NCBI GenBank assembly: GCA_018798825.1
Contig: CP076356.1
Span: forward strand, 434,001-498,000
Length of the DNA stretch: 64,000 nucleotides
Reading direction: 5' to 3'
Source: Ochrobactrum sp. BTU1
Lineage (GTDB): Bacteria > Pseudomonadota > Alphaproteobacteria > Rhizobiales > Rhizobiaceae
The notes beneath the pieces are model-generated. The model was given only the letters and a program-made list of their open reading frames with translations, was not told the DNA's origin and searched no databases. Numbering within the stretch: position 1 is the first letter of the stretch; every line of letters starts with the position of its first letter. Below are positions 37,027 to 45,623 of the stretch, piece by piece. A program made the translations under genes and the position numbers.

Positions 37027-37368
37027 ATGTCGAGCCTCCGATTTCTGTCTGGGACGACCCTTGTCCTATTCGCTCAAACGGCTGGTGCGACTCCAGCATA
37101 TAATTGCGATGCGTCCTACCAGGCTATTGGAAGAGTTTCGGAGGTGCTGCTGGGTGTGGATGATAAGAACGATAAACGGATTTCCTTCACTTTCGTGAAT
37201 GAAGCTACGAAACTTCCCACAACAATCTCTGTTCACAACAAGATTGATACAGCTGACGGACAAGCGGCTTATTCAATGCTTCTTACTGCATTTACCACGA
37301 GAAGTCGCGTTCAAATCGACCGTTGCACCAGCAAGGAGTTGACTGCCTTGCGTTTGTTTGATTCTTAA
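37027..37368 (+). CDS. Small exported protein of unknown function
   Basis: 113 residues from the ATG at 37027, about 10 bases after AAGGA; the ATG at 37015 abuts the ribosome site and is less likely. Signal peptide MSSLRFLSGTTLVLFAQTAGA. The mature domain has two cysteines that could pair (YNCDAS, DRCTSK) and mixed alpha/beta content. It follows the metalloprotease by 46 bases on the same strand, so it may be co-expressed, perhaps as inhibitor or partner. No family recognised. Confidence 0.6.
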   Translation: MSSLRFLSGTTLVLFAQTAGATPAYNCDASYQAIGRVSEVLLGVDDKNDKRISFTFVNEATKLPTTISVHNKIDTADGQAAYSMLLTAFTTRSRVQIDRCTSKELTALRLFDS

Positions 37369-37630
37369 AAGGGAGCATGATCGATCTGAATTCCGACGAA
37401 AACCCTTAACGTATCTTTGGGTTTAGATGTAGTAACTCGGATCTCTCCATACGAGACGTGTTTGAGTAGACATCACGTCTGTCTTTAAATGCCGATATTT
37501 TTACGCGCCTTATGATTCAACATCCCAGAGCGCGCAACATATAATTCTTTGTCTATAAGGTCCCTAAGGCAGGCCTAACTTGGGGTGACTTGTTAATGCA
37601 AGATAATAATATTTTGAAGGGCTATACTGA

Positions 37631-38173
37631 ATGTATTCTAATTTACGAGTGTTACCGTCTTCTCAGAACTGTGTTGGCGACCCTGATCTTAAACGCACGA
37701 TAAGTGGCATTGGGTGCATTGGGAACCTTGTTGGTAAGCGGCTTCTTCACATGAAGAACGTAGCTCTTTTTAAGGCAGCGAAGCACCTTCCTGTAGAAGA
37801 CCAGGGTCAAGAAGCGCATGTGACCGAGCAAGCTATAATCATCGCGTCTTCATTCGGTTTAGATACGGTGTCCGTTCGCAAATTTGGGAGTTTTCAAATG
37901 AAGGCAGCAAAGGCAGTGCAATATAGATACCGTGCGCAGTTGCTATTTTTTGACAGGATGCCGGATGCTCCAAAGTCCCTCGATAAGGAACGCGAGCGAA
38001 TCGCAGCGATTGGTGAGGAACTGCTCAGGCTGCTGGCTACGCGCTTATTGTGTGGTATCAAGATCGAGGGTTCAGACCGTCAAAAGTTCATAGCCATGCT
38101 TGATGCACACGACCTGACTAAGGCAGAACGTGGTATGCTTTTCGACGCAGTTCAACGCGTCATACTTGCCTGA
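37631..38173 (+). CDS. Hypothetical protein, cytoplasmic
   Basis: 180 residues, no signal peptide or membrane span. The C-terminal half is helical and charged (DKERERIAAIGEELLRLLAT, DRQKFIAMLDAHDLTKAERG), the N-terminal 60 residues look irregular. AAGGG lies 10 bases upstream of the ATG; a later ATG at 37751 (MKNVALFKAAK) would give about 140 residues. The gene lies 55 bases before a cyclohexadienyl dehydratase gene. I do not recognise the family. Confidence 0.5.
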   Translation: MYSNLRVLPSSQNCVGDPDLKRTISGIGCIGNLVGKRLLHMKNVALFKAAKHLPVEDQGQEAHVTEQAIIIASSFGLDTVSVRKFGSFQMKAAKAVQYRYRAQLLFFDRMPDAPKSLDKERERIAAIGEELLRLLATRLLCGIKIEGSDRQKFIAMLDAHDLTKAERGMLFDAVQRVILA

Positions 38174-38228
38174 CGGCTCCTACAGATCGTGTATTAAAAC
38201 TCAAAATGACGATGAGATTCTCAAAGTT

Positions 38229-39071
38229 ATGATAGCATATTTGTTTAAAAACGTCGGAGTTACGACATCTAAGCGGGGATTTCATCTGGTAGGAATTGCC
38301 ATTGCTACAACCACGATTTTGATTGTACTGCTATCGCGTCCGGGATTTACAGATGTTACTTCCAAGTCTAGGCTCGACGTAATTCTTTCACGCGGCACAT
38401 TGAAGGTCGGAACAACGGGGGATTACAAACCTTATAGCTTCAAAGACCTCAAAAGCGGAGCGTTCAAAGGGTTTGATATAGATCTAGCTTACGATCTCGC
38501 CAAAGCGCTCGGAGTTGAGGTGGAGTTCATAGAGACGAGCTGGCCGACGCTCGCGGAGGACCTTAAAAATGATCGTTTCGATATAGCGATGGGCGGGATA
38601 TCGGTGACGCTCGAACGACAAAAGACAGGGCTTTTCTCCAAGCCTTACTTAAATGACGGCAAATCTCCAATTTCTCGCTGCGCAGAACGGCATCGATACT
38701 TCACAATTGAAGACATAGATCGAGCGAATGTAAAGGTCATCGTCAATCCTGGAGGAACGAATGAGAAATTCGTCGTAACTCATTTAAAACATGCGAAAAT
38801 TCTGGTTTGGAAGGACAACACAACCATCTTTGACCAAATTGTCGAGGGAAAAGCTGATGTTATGATTACAGACGCTTCCGAAACAATGTATCAACAAAAA
38901 CTTCATCCTGGAATACTTTGCGCAGTTAACCCAGACCGGCCATTTAACAACTTTGAAAAGGCCTACTGGGTTCAACGTGCGCCTTACCTCACGGCTTTTG
39001 TCGATCAATGGCTCTACCAATTGAAACGCAACGGAATTTTTGATGCGCTCTACCAGACTTGGTTCCGGTAA
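38229..39071 (+). CDS. pheC: Cyclohexadienyl (prephenate/arogenate) dehydratase, PheC type
   Basis: 280 residues from the ATG at 38229. An N-terminal hydrophobic segment (GIAIATTTILIVLLS) exports or anchors it in the periplasm. The rest is a family-3 binding-protein fold with signatures of PheC: GTTGDYKPYSF, SWPTLAEDLKNDRFDIAMGG, ISVTLERQKTGLFSKPYL, VIVNPGGTNEKFV and FDQIVEGKADVMITDA. PheC converts prephenate to phenylpyruvate or arogenate to phenylalanine outside the cytoplasm. An amino-acid binding protein is excluded by the GGISVTLERQ block. No ABC permease adjoins it. Confidence 0.85.
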   Translation: MIAYLFKNVGVTTSKRGFHLVGIAIATTTILIVLLSRPGFTDVTSKSRLDVILSRGTLKVGTTGDYKPYSFKDLKSGAFKGFDIDLAYDLAKALGVEVEFIETSWPTLAEDLKNDRFDIAMGGISVTLERQKTGLFSKPYLNDGKSPISRCAERHRYFTIEDIDRANVKVIVNPGGTNEKFVVTHLKHAKILVWKDNTTIFDQIVEGKADVMITDASETMYQQKLHPGILCAVNPDRPFNNFEKAYWVQRAPYLTAFVDQWLYQLKRNGIFDALYQTWFR

Positions 39072-39657
39072 GTTGCCCCACATACCAACGATCCCCGTTT
39101 GGCGCTTCGCCTTAGAATCGTCGCAAAGTTTTATCGGGGCCTCGAGAGAGGGAAATCAGCTTTGGTGAATTGGTGACACAGGTAGTATTGATCAATTGTA
39201 CTTCGGATTACTTGCCAACGCTATTCTCGGAAGGCATCGGCAGCGTTGGTTTAAAAAAGTCATTGTTTTTGTGGCCCGCTCCTATCATCTTGAATGGACC
39301 TTTATCGGCGGGGACATGCACGTCGAAAAGAAATCTTGAACACTTGGAAACACTTACTCCAGGCAGTTCCGGACAAACTGAGGAATTGTTTGCCTCTCCG
39401 CCCATATAGCACTGCCTTACAGAGGTTGTTCACGGATGCTTCAGATGAGTGCGTTTTCACAGATCCGAGAGGTTCTTCGCTGAGAGAGCCCATTTCGGTT
39501 CGCCGGTCAGAGTGCTCATCGGTTTGGGTTGGCAACTTCGCTCGCACGCCTCGTTAACTTTGAAAAGGTAGCATTGCCAAATTGCTACCATTCCAACATT
39601 CTCATGGAAATCTACGGCTCGGAAGAGAAAGCAGATTAAGCATTTGAGTCCTTTGCT
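39072..39657. other. Intergenic region, no convincing gene
   Basis: Short frames on both strands lack start signals and motifs. A hairpin GGTAGCA/TGCTACC lies at 39567-39589, near the 3' end of the minus-strand oxidoreductase, and could serve as its terminator. Confidence 0.35.
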
Positions 39658-40773
39658 CTAGAGCGCGGTTCTCCGGTCAAATCCGCTCCATTCCTTTGGC
39701 GAGGCCCAGGCATAAGGGGACGGATAGGGGATCTCGACGCCTAAATCATGGGCGGCATGCCAGCCCCAACGTGGGTTATCCAGAAATCCACGCCCGATAG
39801 CAACTTGATCGGCCGATCCAGCAGCAATGATTTCGTTCGCTTGTTTTGGCGAGGTAATCATCCCGACCGCGCGGGTGATTAATCCAGTCTCATTTTTTAT
39901 GGCACTCGCTAGTGATACGTGCGAGGCTTCCGGATTGATATTAGTAGGGCAGTCAACTGGTATTCCACCCGATGTGACGCATGCGTAGTCAATACCTATG
40001 TCTTCTAATTGCCTTGCAAGTGTGACCGCGTCCCGAAGTGTCAAACCGTCTTCAGTCCAATCACTGCCCGTAATGCGCGCGCCGACTGCGATATCATCAG
40101 TGATTTGGCGAACTGATCGTGCAATTCGCAAAGGGAACGCCATCCTGCGTATATTGTCACCACCCCACATGTCTTGGCGGGTATTTGAAAGCGGTGAATG
40201 GAACTGGTGAAGCAGATAACCATGGGCAATATGGATTTCTAGAACCTTGATGCCCAGACGTTTGGCCCGAATGGCTGCTTGTTGGAAATCCTCAGCAATC
40301 TTATCAAGCTCGTCTTCGCTGGCGGCGTACGGAAGCTGCCAACCGGCCCGATGTGCGATTGTCGATGGTGCAATCGTCCTCCACGCATCGGAGCCTGTTA
40401 AGCTACCTCCAGGTGTCTCCCAGGGACGATGAGCGGAGCCTTTTCGTCCAGCGTGCGATAGCTGGATTCCAAACTCAGTTCCAGGCAGGGCGATACGACG
40501 GGCCTGACATAGAATTTCACCAAGCGCATCCTCATTGGCATCGGAATACAATCCGAGGCAGCCATGCGTTATGCGTCCTTCACGGGAACCGGCGGTGGCT
40601 TCGATCATGATCAGACCGGCACCGGACATCGCGAGCGACATGAGATGTTGCGTATGCCAAGCTGAAGCACAACCGTCATTGGCCATATACTGACACATGG
40701 GCGCAACAGCTATACGATTGGGGACTTTAATATTCCCCAACTGTAGCGGTTCAAACAGGATGGGATCTCTCAT
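39658..40773 (-). CDS. Old-yellow-enzyme family NADH:flavin oxidoreductase (YqjM type)
   Basis: 371 residues, a single FMN-binding TIM barrel. The N-terminus NRIAVAPMCQYMANDG carries Cys27 in the position that tunes FMN in YqjM-like thermophilic-type enzymes. IQLSHAGRKG holds the His of the substrate-binding pair region; LEIHIAHGYLLHQFHSPLSN and ADQVAIGRGFLDNPRW are the classical phosphate-binding and C-terminal blocks. In HIAHGYLLHQFHSPLSN the usual HAAHGYLLHQFLSPLSN is slightly altered. It reduces activated alkenes such as enones or nitro compounds with NAD(P)H. Cytoplasmic; monocistronic. Confidence 0.9.
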   Translation of the reverse strand: MRDPILFEPLQLGNIKVPNRIAVAPMCQYMANDGCASAWHTQHLMSLAMSGAGLIMIEATAGSREGRITHGCLGLYSDANEDALGEILCQARRIALPGTEFGIQLSHAGRKGSAHRPWETPGGSLTGSDAWRTIAPSTIAHRAGWQLPYAASEDELDKIAEDFQQAAIRAKRLGIKVLEIHIAHGYLLHQFHSPLSNTRQDMWGGDNIRRMAFPLRIARSVRQITDDIAVGARITGSDWTEDGLTLRDAVTLARQLEDIGIDYACVTSGGIPVDCPTNINPEASHVSLASAIKNETGLITRAVGMITSPKQANEIIAAGSADQVAIGRGFLDNPRWGWHAAHDLGVEIPYPSPYAWASPKEWSGFDRRTAL

Positions 40774-40990
40774 TTTGGGTCGTTATGCTCCAAGCCGCAT
40801 AGCGACTTTTCCAGTTTCGTTGCCGGACCAGAAAGTCTATTTATTTCCGACTTGGCAACCCAATTCACGTTCATATCCGTGAATCAAACCTCCCCAACCT
40901 GTTGCGTCCCCTAAAACTCTGGTCTCGTCGTGTCCTTACTGGCGTGATAGGGATGCTGTCGCCGGCAATGAACGGCTATGTTTCGCTCGC

Positions 40991-41995
40991 CTATGAGAGA
41001 ACGCGCTCACCGGCTTTACCCTCGAAGGCACCGTCAGCGGTTGCTAGAAAAGCGGCAGCGTTCAGATAACGCTCTCCACTATCGGGCAACACTGCAACAA
41101 TTGTTTTGCCAGCAAAACTCGGGCGTCGTGCAATTTCCGTCGCGGCATAAAGCGTTGCACCCGCAGATGTCCCTGCGAGAAGGCCTTCTTCGCGGGCCAA
41201 TGCTCTAGCGGTAATTGCTGCAAGTTCGGGGCTTAGTGCTATGATTTCATCGACGATATCTCTGTCGAAGTTTCGCGGCAGCTGCTGCGGCTCTGCTTCG
41301 GTTACATTGTGTACACCATCGATTTCAGGCGGATTGGGGTTATCTTCACTTGGCAAAGTCGAGACGTGAGGTTCAGAGATTGCAAGCCAAATGTCAGGGT
41401 TCTTTTCGCGCAGAAAGCGACCCGTGCCCGAAATGGTACCTCCGGTGCCTACACCTGCAACAAAAGCATCAACGACACCGTCGGTATCGCGCCAGATCTC
41501 CGGACCAGTGCTGTTGTAATGCGTTCTTGGATTGATTGGATTGGCAAGCTGATCTGTGAAATAGGCGTCCGGGTTCTCACTCCTGATGAGTGCAGTAACA
41601 TTTTCAAGTGCGTCTGCGTCGAGAAAGTACGAGTTGGGAATGCGAACAATTTCAGCGCCGTAGTGTTCGAGCAAGCGGAACTTGTCTGGGCTGATGTTGT
41701 CGCTCGCGTAAAACTTGGCTTTGTAACCCTGCGCTGCCGCTACCGCTGCAATGCCAATCCCTGTATTACCACTCGTTACGTCAACAATTGTTCCACCCGG
41801 CTTGAGTAGATTGCGCTCCTGTCCATCGCGAACGAGTGCCCAGGCAATACGATCTTTCACGCTTCCGGCTGGATTTAGATACTCAACCTTCACGAGGATG
41901 CGCGCAGTTAATCCACGATTTTTACGATACCGATGTAACTCGAGCAACGGAGTGTTACCGATTAGATCTGTGATGTTATTACTGATTTGTGCCAT
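40991..41995 (-). CDS. cysK: Cysteine synthase / PLP-dependent beta-replacement enzyme
   Basis: 334 residues, fold-type II PLP enzyme. Lys47 in NPAGSVKDR forms the Schiff base, TSGNTGIG binds substrate carboxylate, and GVGTGGTISGTGRFL grips the PLP phosphate. It makes cysteine from O-acetylserine and sulfide. Some positions near SEPHVSTL and the C-terminus differ from standard CysK, so a related enzyme (for example cystathionine beta-synthase-like or O-phosphoserine type) is possible. Separated from the neighbouring oxidoreductase by 217 bases on the same strand. Confidence 0.88.
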   Translation of the reverse strand: MAQISNNITDLIGNTPLLELHRYRKNRGLTARILVKVEYLNPAGSVKDRIAWALVRDGQERNLLKPGGTIVDVTSGNTGIGIAAVAAAQGYKAKFYASDNISPDKFRLLEHYGAEIVRIPNSYFLDADALENVTALIRSENPDAYFTDQLANPINPRTHYNSTGPEIWRDTDGVVDAFVAGVGTGGTISGTGRFLREKNPDIWLAISEPHVSTLPSEDNPNPPEIDGVHNVTEAEPQQLPRNFDRDIVDEIIALSPELAAITARALAREEGLLAGTSAGATLYAATEIARRPSFAGKTIVAVLPDSGERYLNAAAFLATADGAFEGKAGERVLS

Positions 41996-42325
41996 CGCGG
42001 TTCCGACCTTCCCGTCCTGCGCTTGATTGAACGAGAACGATTGTAACGTTGCGATGCGGCGGCAAAAAACTATAGGATAATATTATTACGGTGTAATGGG
42101 GTATGAGTGGTCAAATTGCTTCAAACAAATAGAAATTTTGTGCAAAGCGTTTGAAAACAGGGTCAACGACAGTTGATAGGGTGTATTTAGCTCCAGCAAT
42201 CAATCGTTACTATCCGTTGAACCGCAAAGTTCTAAGCTTCGTGACATGCACGCGTGTATTGCCTCATTTCGCTCGAAAAGCCACAAACTAATCCACCCTA
42301 AACGCTGTTACTAAGGGACACTCCC
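41996..42325. other. Promoter region upstream of cysK
   Basis: 330 bases without a gene. It should contain the cysK promoter on the minus strand. I see no clear operator. Confidence 0.3.
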
Positions 42326-42448
42326 ATGTCGAAGGCGAGATTGTTAAAGCACGGCATGAAGAGATGTGTATGTATAGGATGGTTTTGTGATGAGACTAAT
42401 CAACTGTTAGTCGAGAAAGGCTATGAGCGCGCCGACCCTGGCCTGTAA
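42326..42448 (+). CDS. Possible 40-residue small protein
   Basis: AAGGGACACTCCC precedes the ATG. The product is basic at the N-terminus (MSKARLLKHGMKRCVCIGWF) and acidic later (EKGYERADPGL). No motif recognised; three cysteines. Kept only because of the ribosome site. Confidence 0.3.
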   Translation: MSKARLLKHGMKRCVCIGWFCDETNQLLVEKGYERADPGL

Positions 42449-42583
42449 TATCTTCGCAGAACCGATCCACTATTTCTTATCGACAGCCTTTTACGAAGAA
42501 TGTTCATACGGGACCAAATGAAAGTGATCTGGGACGAGCGCGTAAACAGACAAAGTGTCCGCCCCGCCAATTGCTCGGAAATT

Positions 42584-42850
42584 TCAGGCAGCGGGGATTA
42601 AGTGTTCAAAATTGGTCGCTAGCGCATGTTGATTTACAGCCTTAACAGCGGCGCAATGCAGCGTTTTGAAAATTAGCTTATCCATGTCATCAACTTCGGT
42701 CTGATCGAACTGATCGACCATTCCCATCAGCGCTGCCTCAACGATTGCCGCCTTTAAGCGCTTGTTTGGTGTGTAATTCCCTGCCATTTGGTAGAGCAAT
42801 TGCCACAGTTCCGATGACATGCATGCACGCGACAAAGAAGGGAGAATCAT
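42584..42850 (-). CDS. Small helical hypothetical protein
   Basis: 88 residues from the ATG at 42850, chosen for the strong TAGGAGGAGTACT upstream. Predicted all-helical: SSELWQLLYQMAGNYTPNKR, AAIVEAALMGMVDQFDQTEV, KLIFKTLHCAAVKAVNQHAL. No signal peptide. Unknown function; the composition resembles small regulatory or effector-like helical bundles of rhizobia. Isolated gene. Confidence 0.5.
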   Translation of the reverse strand: MILPSLSRACMSSELWQLLYQMAGNYTPNKRLKAAIVEAALMGMVDQFDQTEVDDMDKLIFKTLHCAAVKAVNQHALATNFEHLIPAA

Positions 42851-43324
42851 AGTACTCCTCCTAGCTAGCAGGCAAGAGCACATCTCAACCCTTAGCCGCC
42901 ACCGCCTACAAATTCGGATGATGACGATTTTATAAGCATACTCTTATAAACAAAGGTGTCAAATAGCGCTTAATCGTTCGAAATGTGTTCCGGCGCCGCT
43001 CTTGGATTGTTACTCCGTTGCGCAATCCATGCAGATGTGCCGTAGGCATGCTCCTACGATATGCATTAACGGTCATATCTGCATAACCTATTAAGTCGTC
43101 TGAACTGCGATAATTAGAAACTGCAGGTCGCATTTGATGTCTTTGCCTTCCATTATCTATAGATAATCAGAACGTTTATTGATTGAAACAAGAATGAAAA
43201 GGAGAACGTCTTTCCTTCTAGCCATATTGCTTTGATCAGTTTACTCTCCTTCTTGTTGCGCCGCGTTTTGGTGAGGGCGTAGCATCTCATTAAATCTTTT
43301 GGGCACTGACAGAGAGGTTGATCA
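42851..43324. other. Intergenic region with one doubtful frame
   Basis: A 67-residue minus-strand frame (42930-43133) begins with AAGG about 10 bases before its ATG and is basic, without motif. I regard it as doubtful. Otherwise nothing is seen. Confidence 0.3.
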
Positions 43325-44143
43325 TTGATGAAATCATGGGGCGAACGTCTTATTGGAGGACTGAAGAGGTGGCGCTCGCAAAGAAGCGAATCCTCTGTAG
43401 ATGAACAACCCGATCGTCAGAAAGGGTCTGACGAAAATCGCGAAACAACCGATCGTGATACGCAGGAGATAATTGCGAACAATTTCAAAGGCGAAAATGT
43501 TGATATAGTTCGTCAGGTAACACTTGAAACCCCTGATGAGGAAGCGAATGCAGACGAACCAAAGGCCCTTCGGCCATCAGTGCACTCGGTGCTGAAGAAA
43601 GAGGAAACGACAAAAGAGCCTTCCTCCTTTGCTTCCAAAGCGCGAAAAATGTCACCTCGAGTGAGGCCACCGGAGACGAAAGCCGCACAAGAGGGGCAGC
43701 AAATAGTCTCTTTGGAGGAAAAGCGCACGTCAACGAGCGCGATCCCAGATAAGCAAAGGATGATCACGGAGAGTATCTCTTCACTGGATCACAGCTCCCC
43801 AGATTCAGAACTTGCGACGGAAACAGCACAAGGAACTCACGAAGCAGTTGTTGCCGCGTCAACGGTGGCTGCGAGCGAGAATGCAATTGTCGCTCTTGCC
43901 ACAGACAAGCAGCTGCTTGAAAAAAGGTCAATCTCCGATAAGGCAAATAGCAAGGACGACGCGAACCAACAGACAAAATCGTCGTCTCCACTTGAAGTCG
44001 AGTCAAAGCGACACGAGTCCCCAGCCAAGAAATCCGAGGACGGTTCGGTGACAGATGCTGAGCTGGCAGAACTGGAAGCAGAGAATGCGCGGCTTAAATT
44101 ACTGATATTGGAAAAGTCGAAAGGAGAAGCGAACAGCTCTTAA
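43325..44143 (+). CDS. Disordered, highly charged protein with a SyrB-like C-terminal coiled coil
   Basis: 272 residues, almost entirely polar (Glu, Lys, Ser, Asp, Thr), predicted intrinsically disordered. The C-terminus TDAELAELEAENARLKLLIL is a short leucine-zipper-like coiled coil. It resembles the ending of SyrB-type regulators of rhizobia, which also have a disordered N-part and ELEEEN-type helix. SyrB represses a LysR regulator of exopolysaccharide in Sinorhizobium; equivalence here is only suggestive. It begins at 43325 without a strong ribosome site. Confidence 0.55.
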   Translation: MMKSWGERLIGGLKRWRSQRSESSVDEQPDRQKGSDENRETTDRDTQEIIANNFKGENVDIVRQVTLETPDEEANADEPKALRPSVHSVLKKEETTKEPSSFASKARKMSPRVRPPETKAAQEGQQIVSLEEKRTSTSAIPDKQRMITESISSLDHSSPDSELATETAQGTHEAVVAASTVAASENAIVALATDKQLLEKRSISDKANSKDDANQQTKSSSPLEVESKRHESPAKKSEDGSVTDAELAELEAENARLKLLILEKSKGEANSS

Positions 44144-44301
44144 AGGTTCTTCCACGATCACGACTTCAGGTGACAATTCTTCGGTGGCTCTGTCCTGCAT
44201 TACACGATTGAAGACACATTGCTACGGATGAGCCTGGCGTTTTCAAAAAGCCCGGCCAACAGTTCTGGTTCAAATGGAAAACAAAGGCAGTCGCGAGCAG
44301 C

Positions 44302-45060
44302 TCAACGGGTCAATGTCGCGGATCCAGACCGGCTTGGACGTGCCTCGTGCGTTGACCGCAGTCTATACCTGTCCCCAGGATATGTGAACCGACTGCGCGT
44401 TACTGCGATACCATCCCGCCAGGTTTGCCGGTCGACTAGCAGACATGGCTGACTTGAGTCGATTTGCAGGTTTTCGCGTGTTTCATCGTCCGCGCGTATT
44501 GCGCGTATCGTGTTTTCGACCGTAGTGACGATTGTATTACGGAGCAGCCATGCATTTGGGGTTGTGACTGTAAAGTCCTGCTGAAGGTAATCTGGCGCTT
44601 CGATCGCATTCACGTAGCGCTCCTCGATTTGAATGGGTGTTCCATCTTCGAAATGCAGAAGCTTACTGTAAAATACCGGGCTATCGGATCCAGCCTGCAG
44701 CATACTACGTCTTGGATGGTCAGCGCCTAGCATTTCGTGCTGTAGGATGCGGCTACTGTGCGCGCCACCTGATAAAATCACATCCTCGGATGCATCAGGG
44801 AGATTGAATATTGCGCACTGCATGCGCGGCCCGATTACGAAGGTGCCGCGTCCTTGAATGCGCAGCAATACGCCGTCGGCCTGCAATTCTCGTAAGGCCC
44901 TTCGAACGGTTAGGGGAGAGGCACCAAAAGTGCCTGCCAGATCATCCTCGGATGGCACCTGGAAGTTGGCGGGCCACTCCGCGGATTCTATCTTCCTGTC
45001 GATGGCTGTTTTAATCTGGACATAAAGGGGCTGGTCAGAATTGCTCATATCTTTACGCAT
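44302..45060 (-). CDS. GntR/HutC-family regulator (copy 1)
   Basis: 252 residues. Winged HTH of GntR type: LYVQIKTAIDRKIESAEWPA, QVPSEDDLAGTFGASPLTVR, RALRELQADGVLLRIQGRGT. The C-terminal UTRA effector domain has EDGTPIQIEERYVNAIEAPD and TVENTIRAIRADDETRENL, the HutC-like block that senses small imidazole or carboxylate ligands. It is very similar to copy 2 at 51429, both in length and in sequence (for example PCLLxDRxTWRDGI, PGDRYRLRS). Last gene of the minus-strand catabolic set; probably a repressor of it and of itself through the repeat at 45079. Confidence 0.88.
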   Translation of the reverse strand: MRKDMSNSDQPLYVQIKTAIDRKIESAEWPANFQVPSEDDLAGTFGASPLTVRRALRELQADGVLLRIQGRGTFVIGPRMQCAIFNLPDASEDVILSGGAHSSRILQHEMLGADHPRRSMLQAGSDSPVFYSKLLHFEDGTPIQIEERYVNAIEAPDYLQQDFTVTTPNAWLLRNTIVTTVENTIRAIRADDETRENLQIDSSQPCLLVDRQTWRDGIAVTRSRFTYPGDRYRLRSTHEARPSRSGSATLTR

Positions 45061-45078
45061 AATGATGTTATTATCTCA

Positions 45079-45095
45079 TTATAATCACATTATAA
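45079..45095. promoter_or_regulatory. Inverted repeat, candidate HutC-type operator
   Basis: TTATAAT-CAC-ATTATAA, a perfect 7-bp inverted repeat with a 3-base spacer, 19 bases upstream of regulator copy 1. AT-rich palindromes upstream of HutC/GntR regulators are their usual binding sites. Binding is inferred. Confidence 0.5.
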
Positions 45096-45192
45096 CCGTA
45101 GCCGGGTCAAGCCAACTTTGGCGATTTGTAAGTTTTGATGGTGGATATGCGAAGTAGTCGCCCAATCCGCATATGCTGATGATTATAAGGCG

Positions 45193-45576
45193 TTATGTAG
45201 CGGCAAGTGATGCAGTTATCTCAATTTCCACCTTGGCGCCGTCCACGGGGATCTCGCAGATCAGAAATGTGCTAGTCGGGCAAATATTGGCGAATAATTC
45301 CCCCAGAACTGGCGTCACCTCGGCCGCTGAGGTCCGGTCGCTCACATAAACACGGCTTGCGACAGCGTTTTGCAAGCTGGCACCTAAATTGCGCAGAACC
45401 TCATCGATATCCGCCAAGGCATTGCGCGCTTGTTCCCCGGCGTTTGTTGGGAATTGACCTGTGGATTTGTTTCGTCCGGTGGTGCCCGAAATATAGACCG
45501 TAGTGCCATCAATTACGGCCTTAGCATAACCCGCAATCTTTTCCGAAGCTGCTCCCGTGAAAATTCGCTCTACCAA
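45193..45576 (-). CDS. RidA family enamine/imine deaminase
   Basis: 127 residues if started at the TTG at 45576, preceded by AGAGGAAG at 9 bases. An ATG at 45627 overlaps the upstream gene and adds a lysine-rich tail unlike the family, so the TTG is preferred. RidA trimer fold: VYISGTTG, QARNALADIDEVLRNLGA, VASRVYVSD and FLICEIPVDGAKVEIEITA. RidA hydrolyses reactive imines released by amino-acid oxidases and PLP enzymes. Direct adjacency to a DAO-type oxidase suits that role. The usual ligand arginine may be the one in ASRVYVSD. Confidence 0.86.
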   Translation of the reverse strand: MVERIFTGAASEKIAGYAKAVIDGTTVYISGTTGRNKSTGQFPTNAGEQARNALADIDEVLRNLGASLQNAVASRVYVSDRTSAAEVTPVLGELFANICPTSTFLICEIPVDGAKVEIEITASLAAT

Positions 45577-45623
45577 TGTCACTCTTCCTCTTTTGTTATC
45601 TTTATAGCCATAGATTTTCGAGA

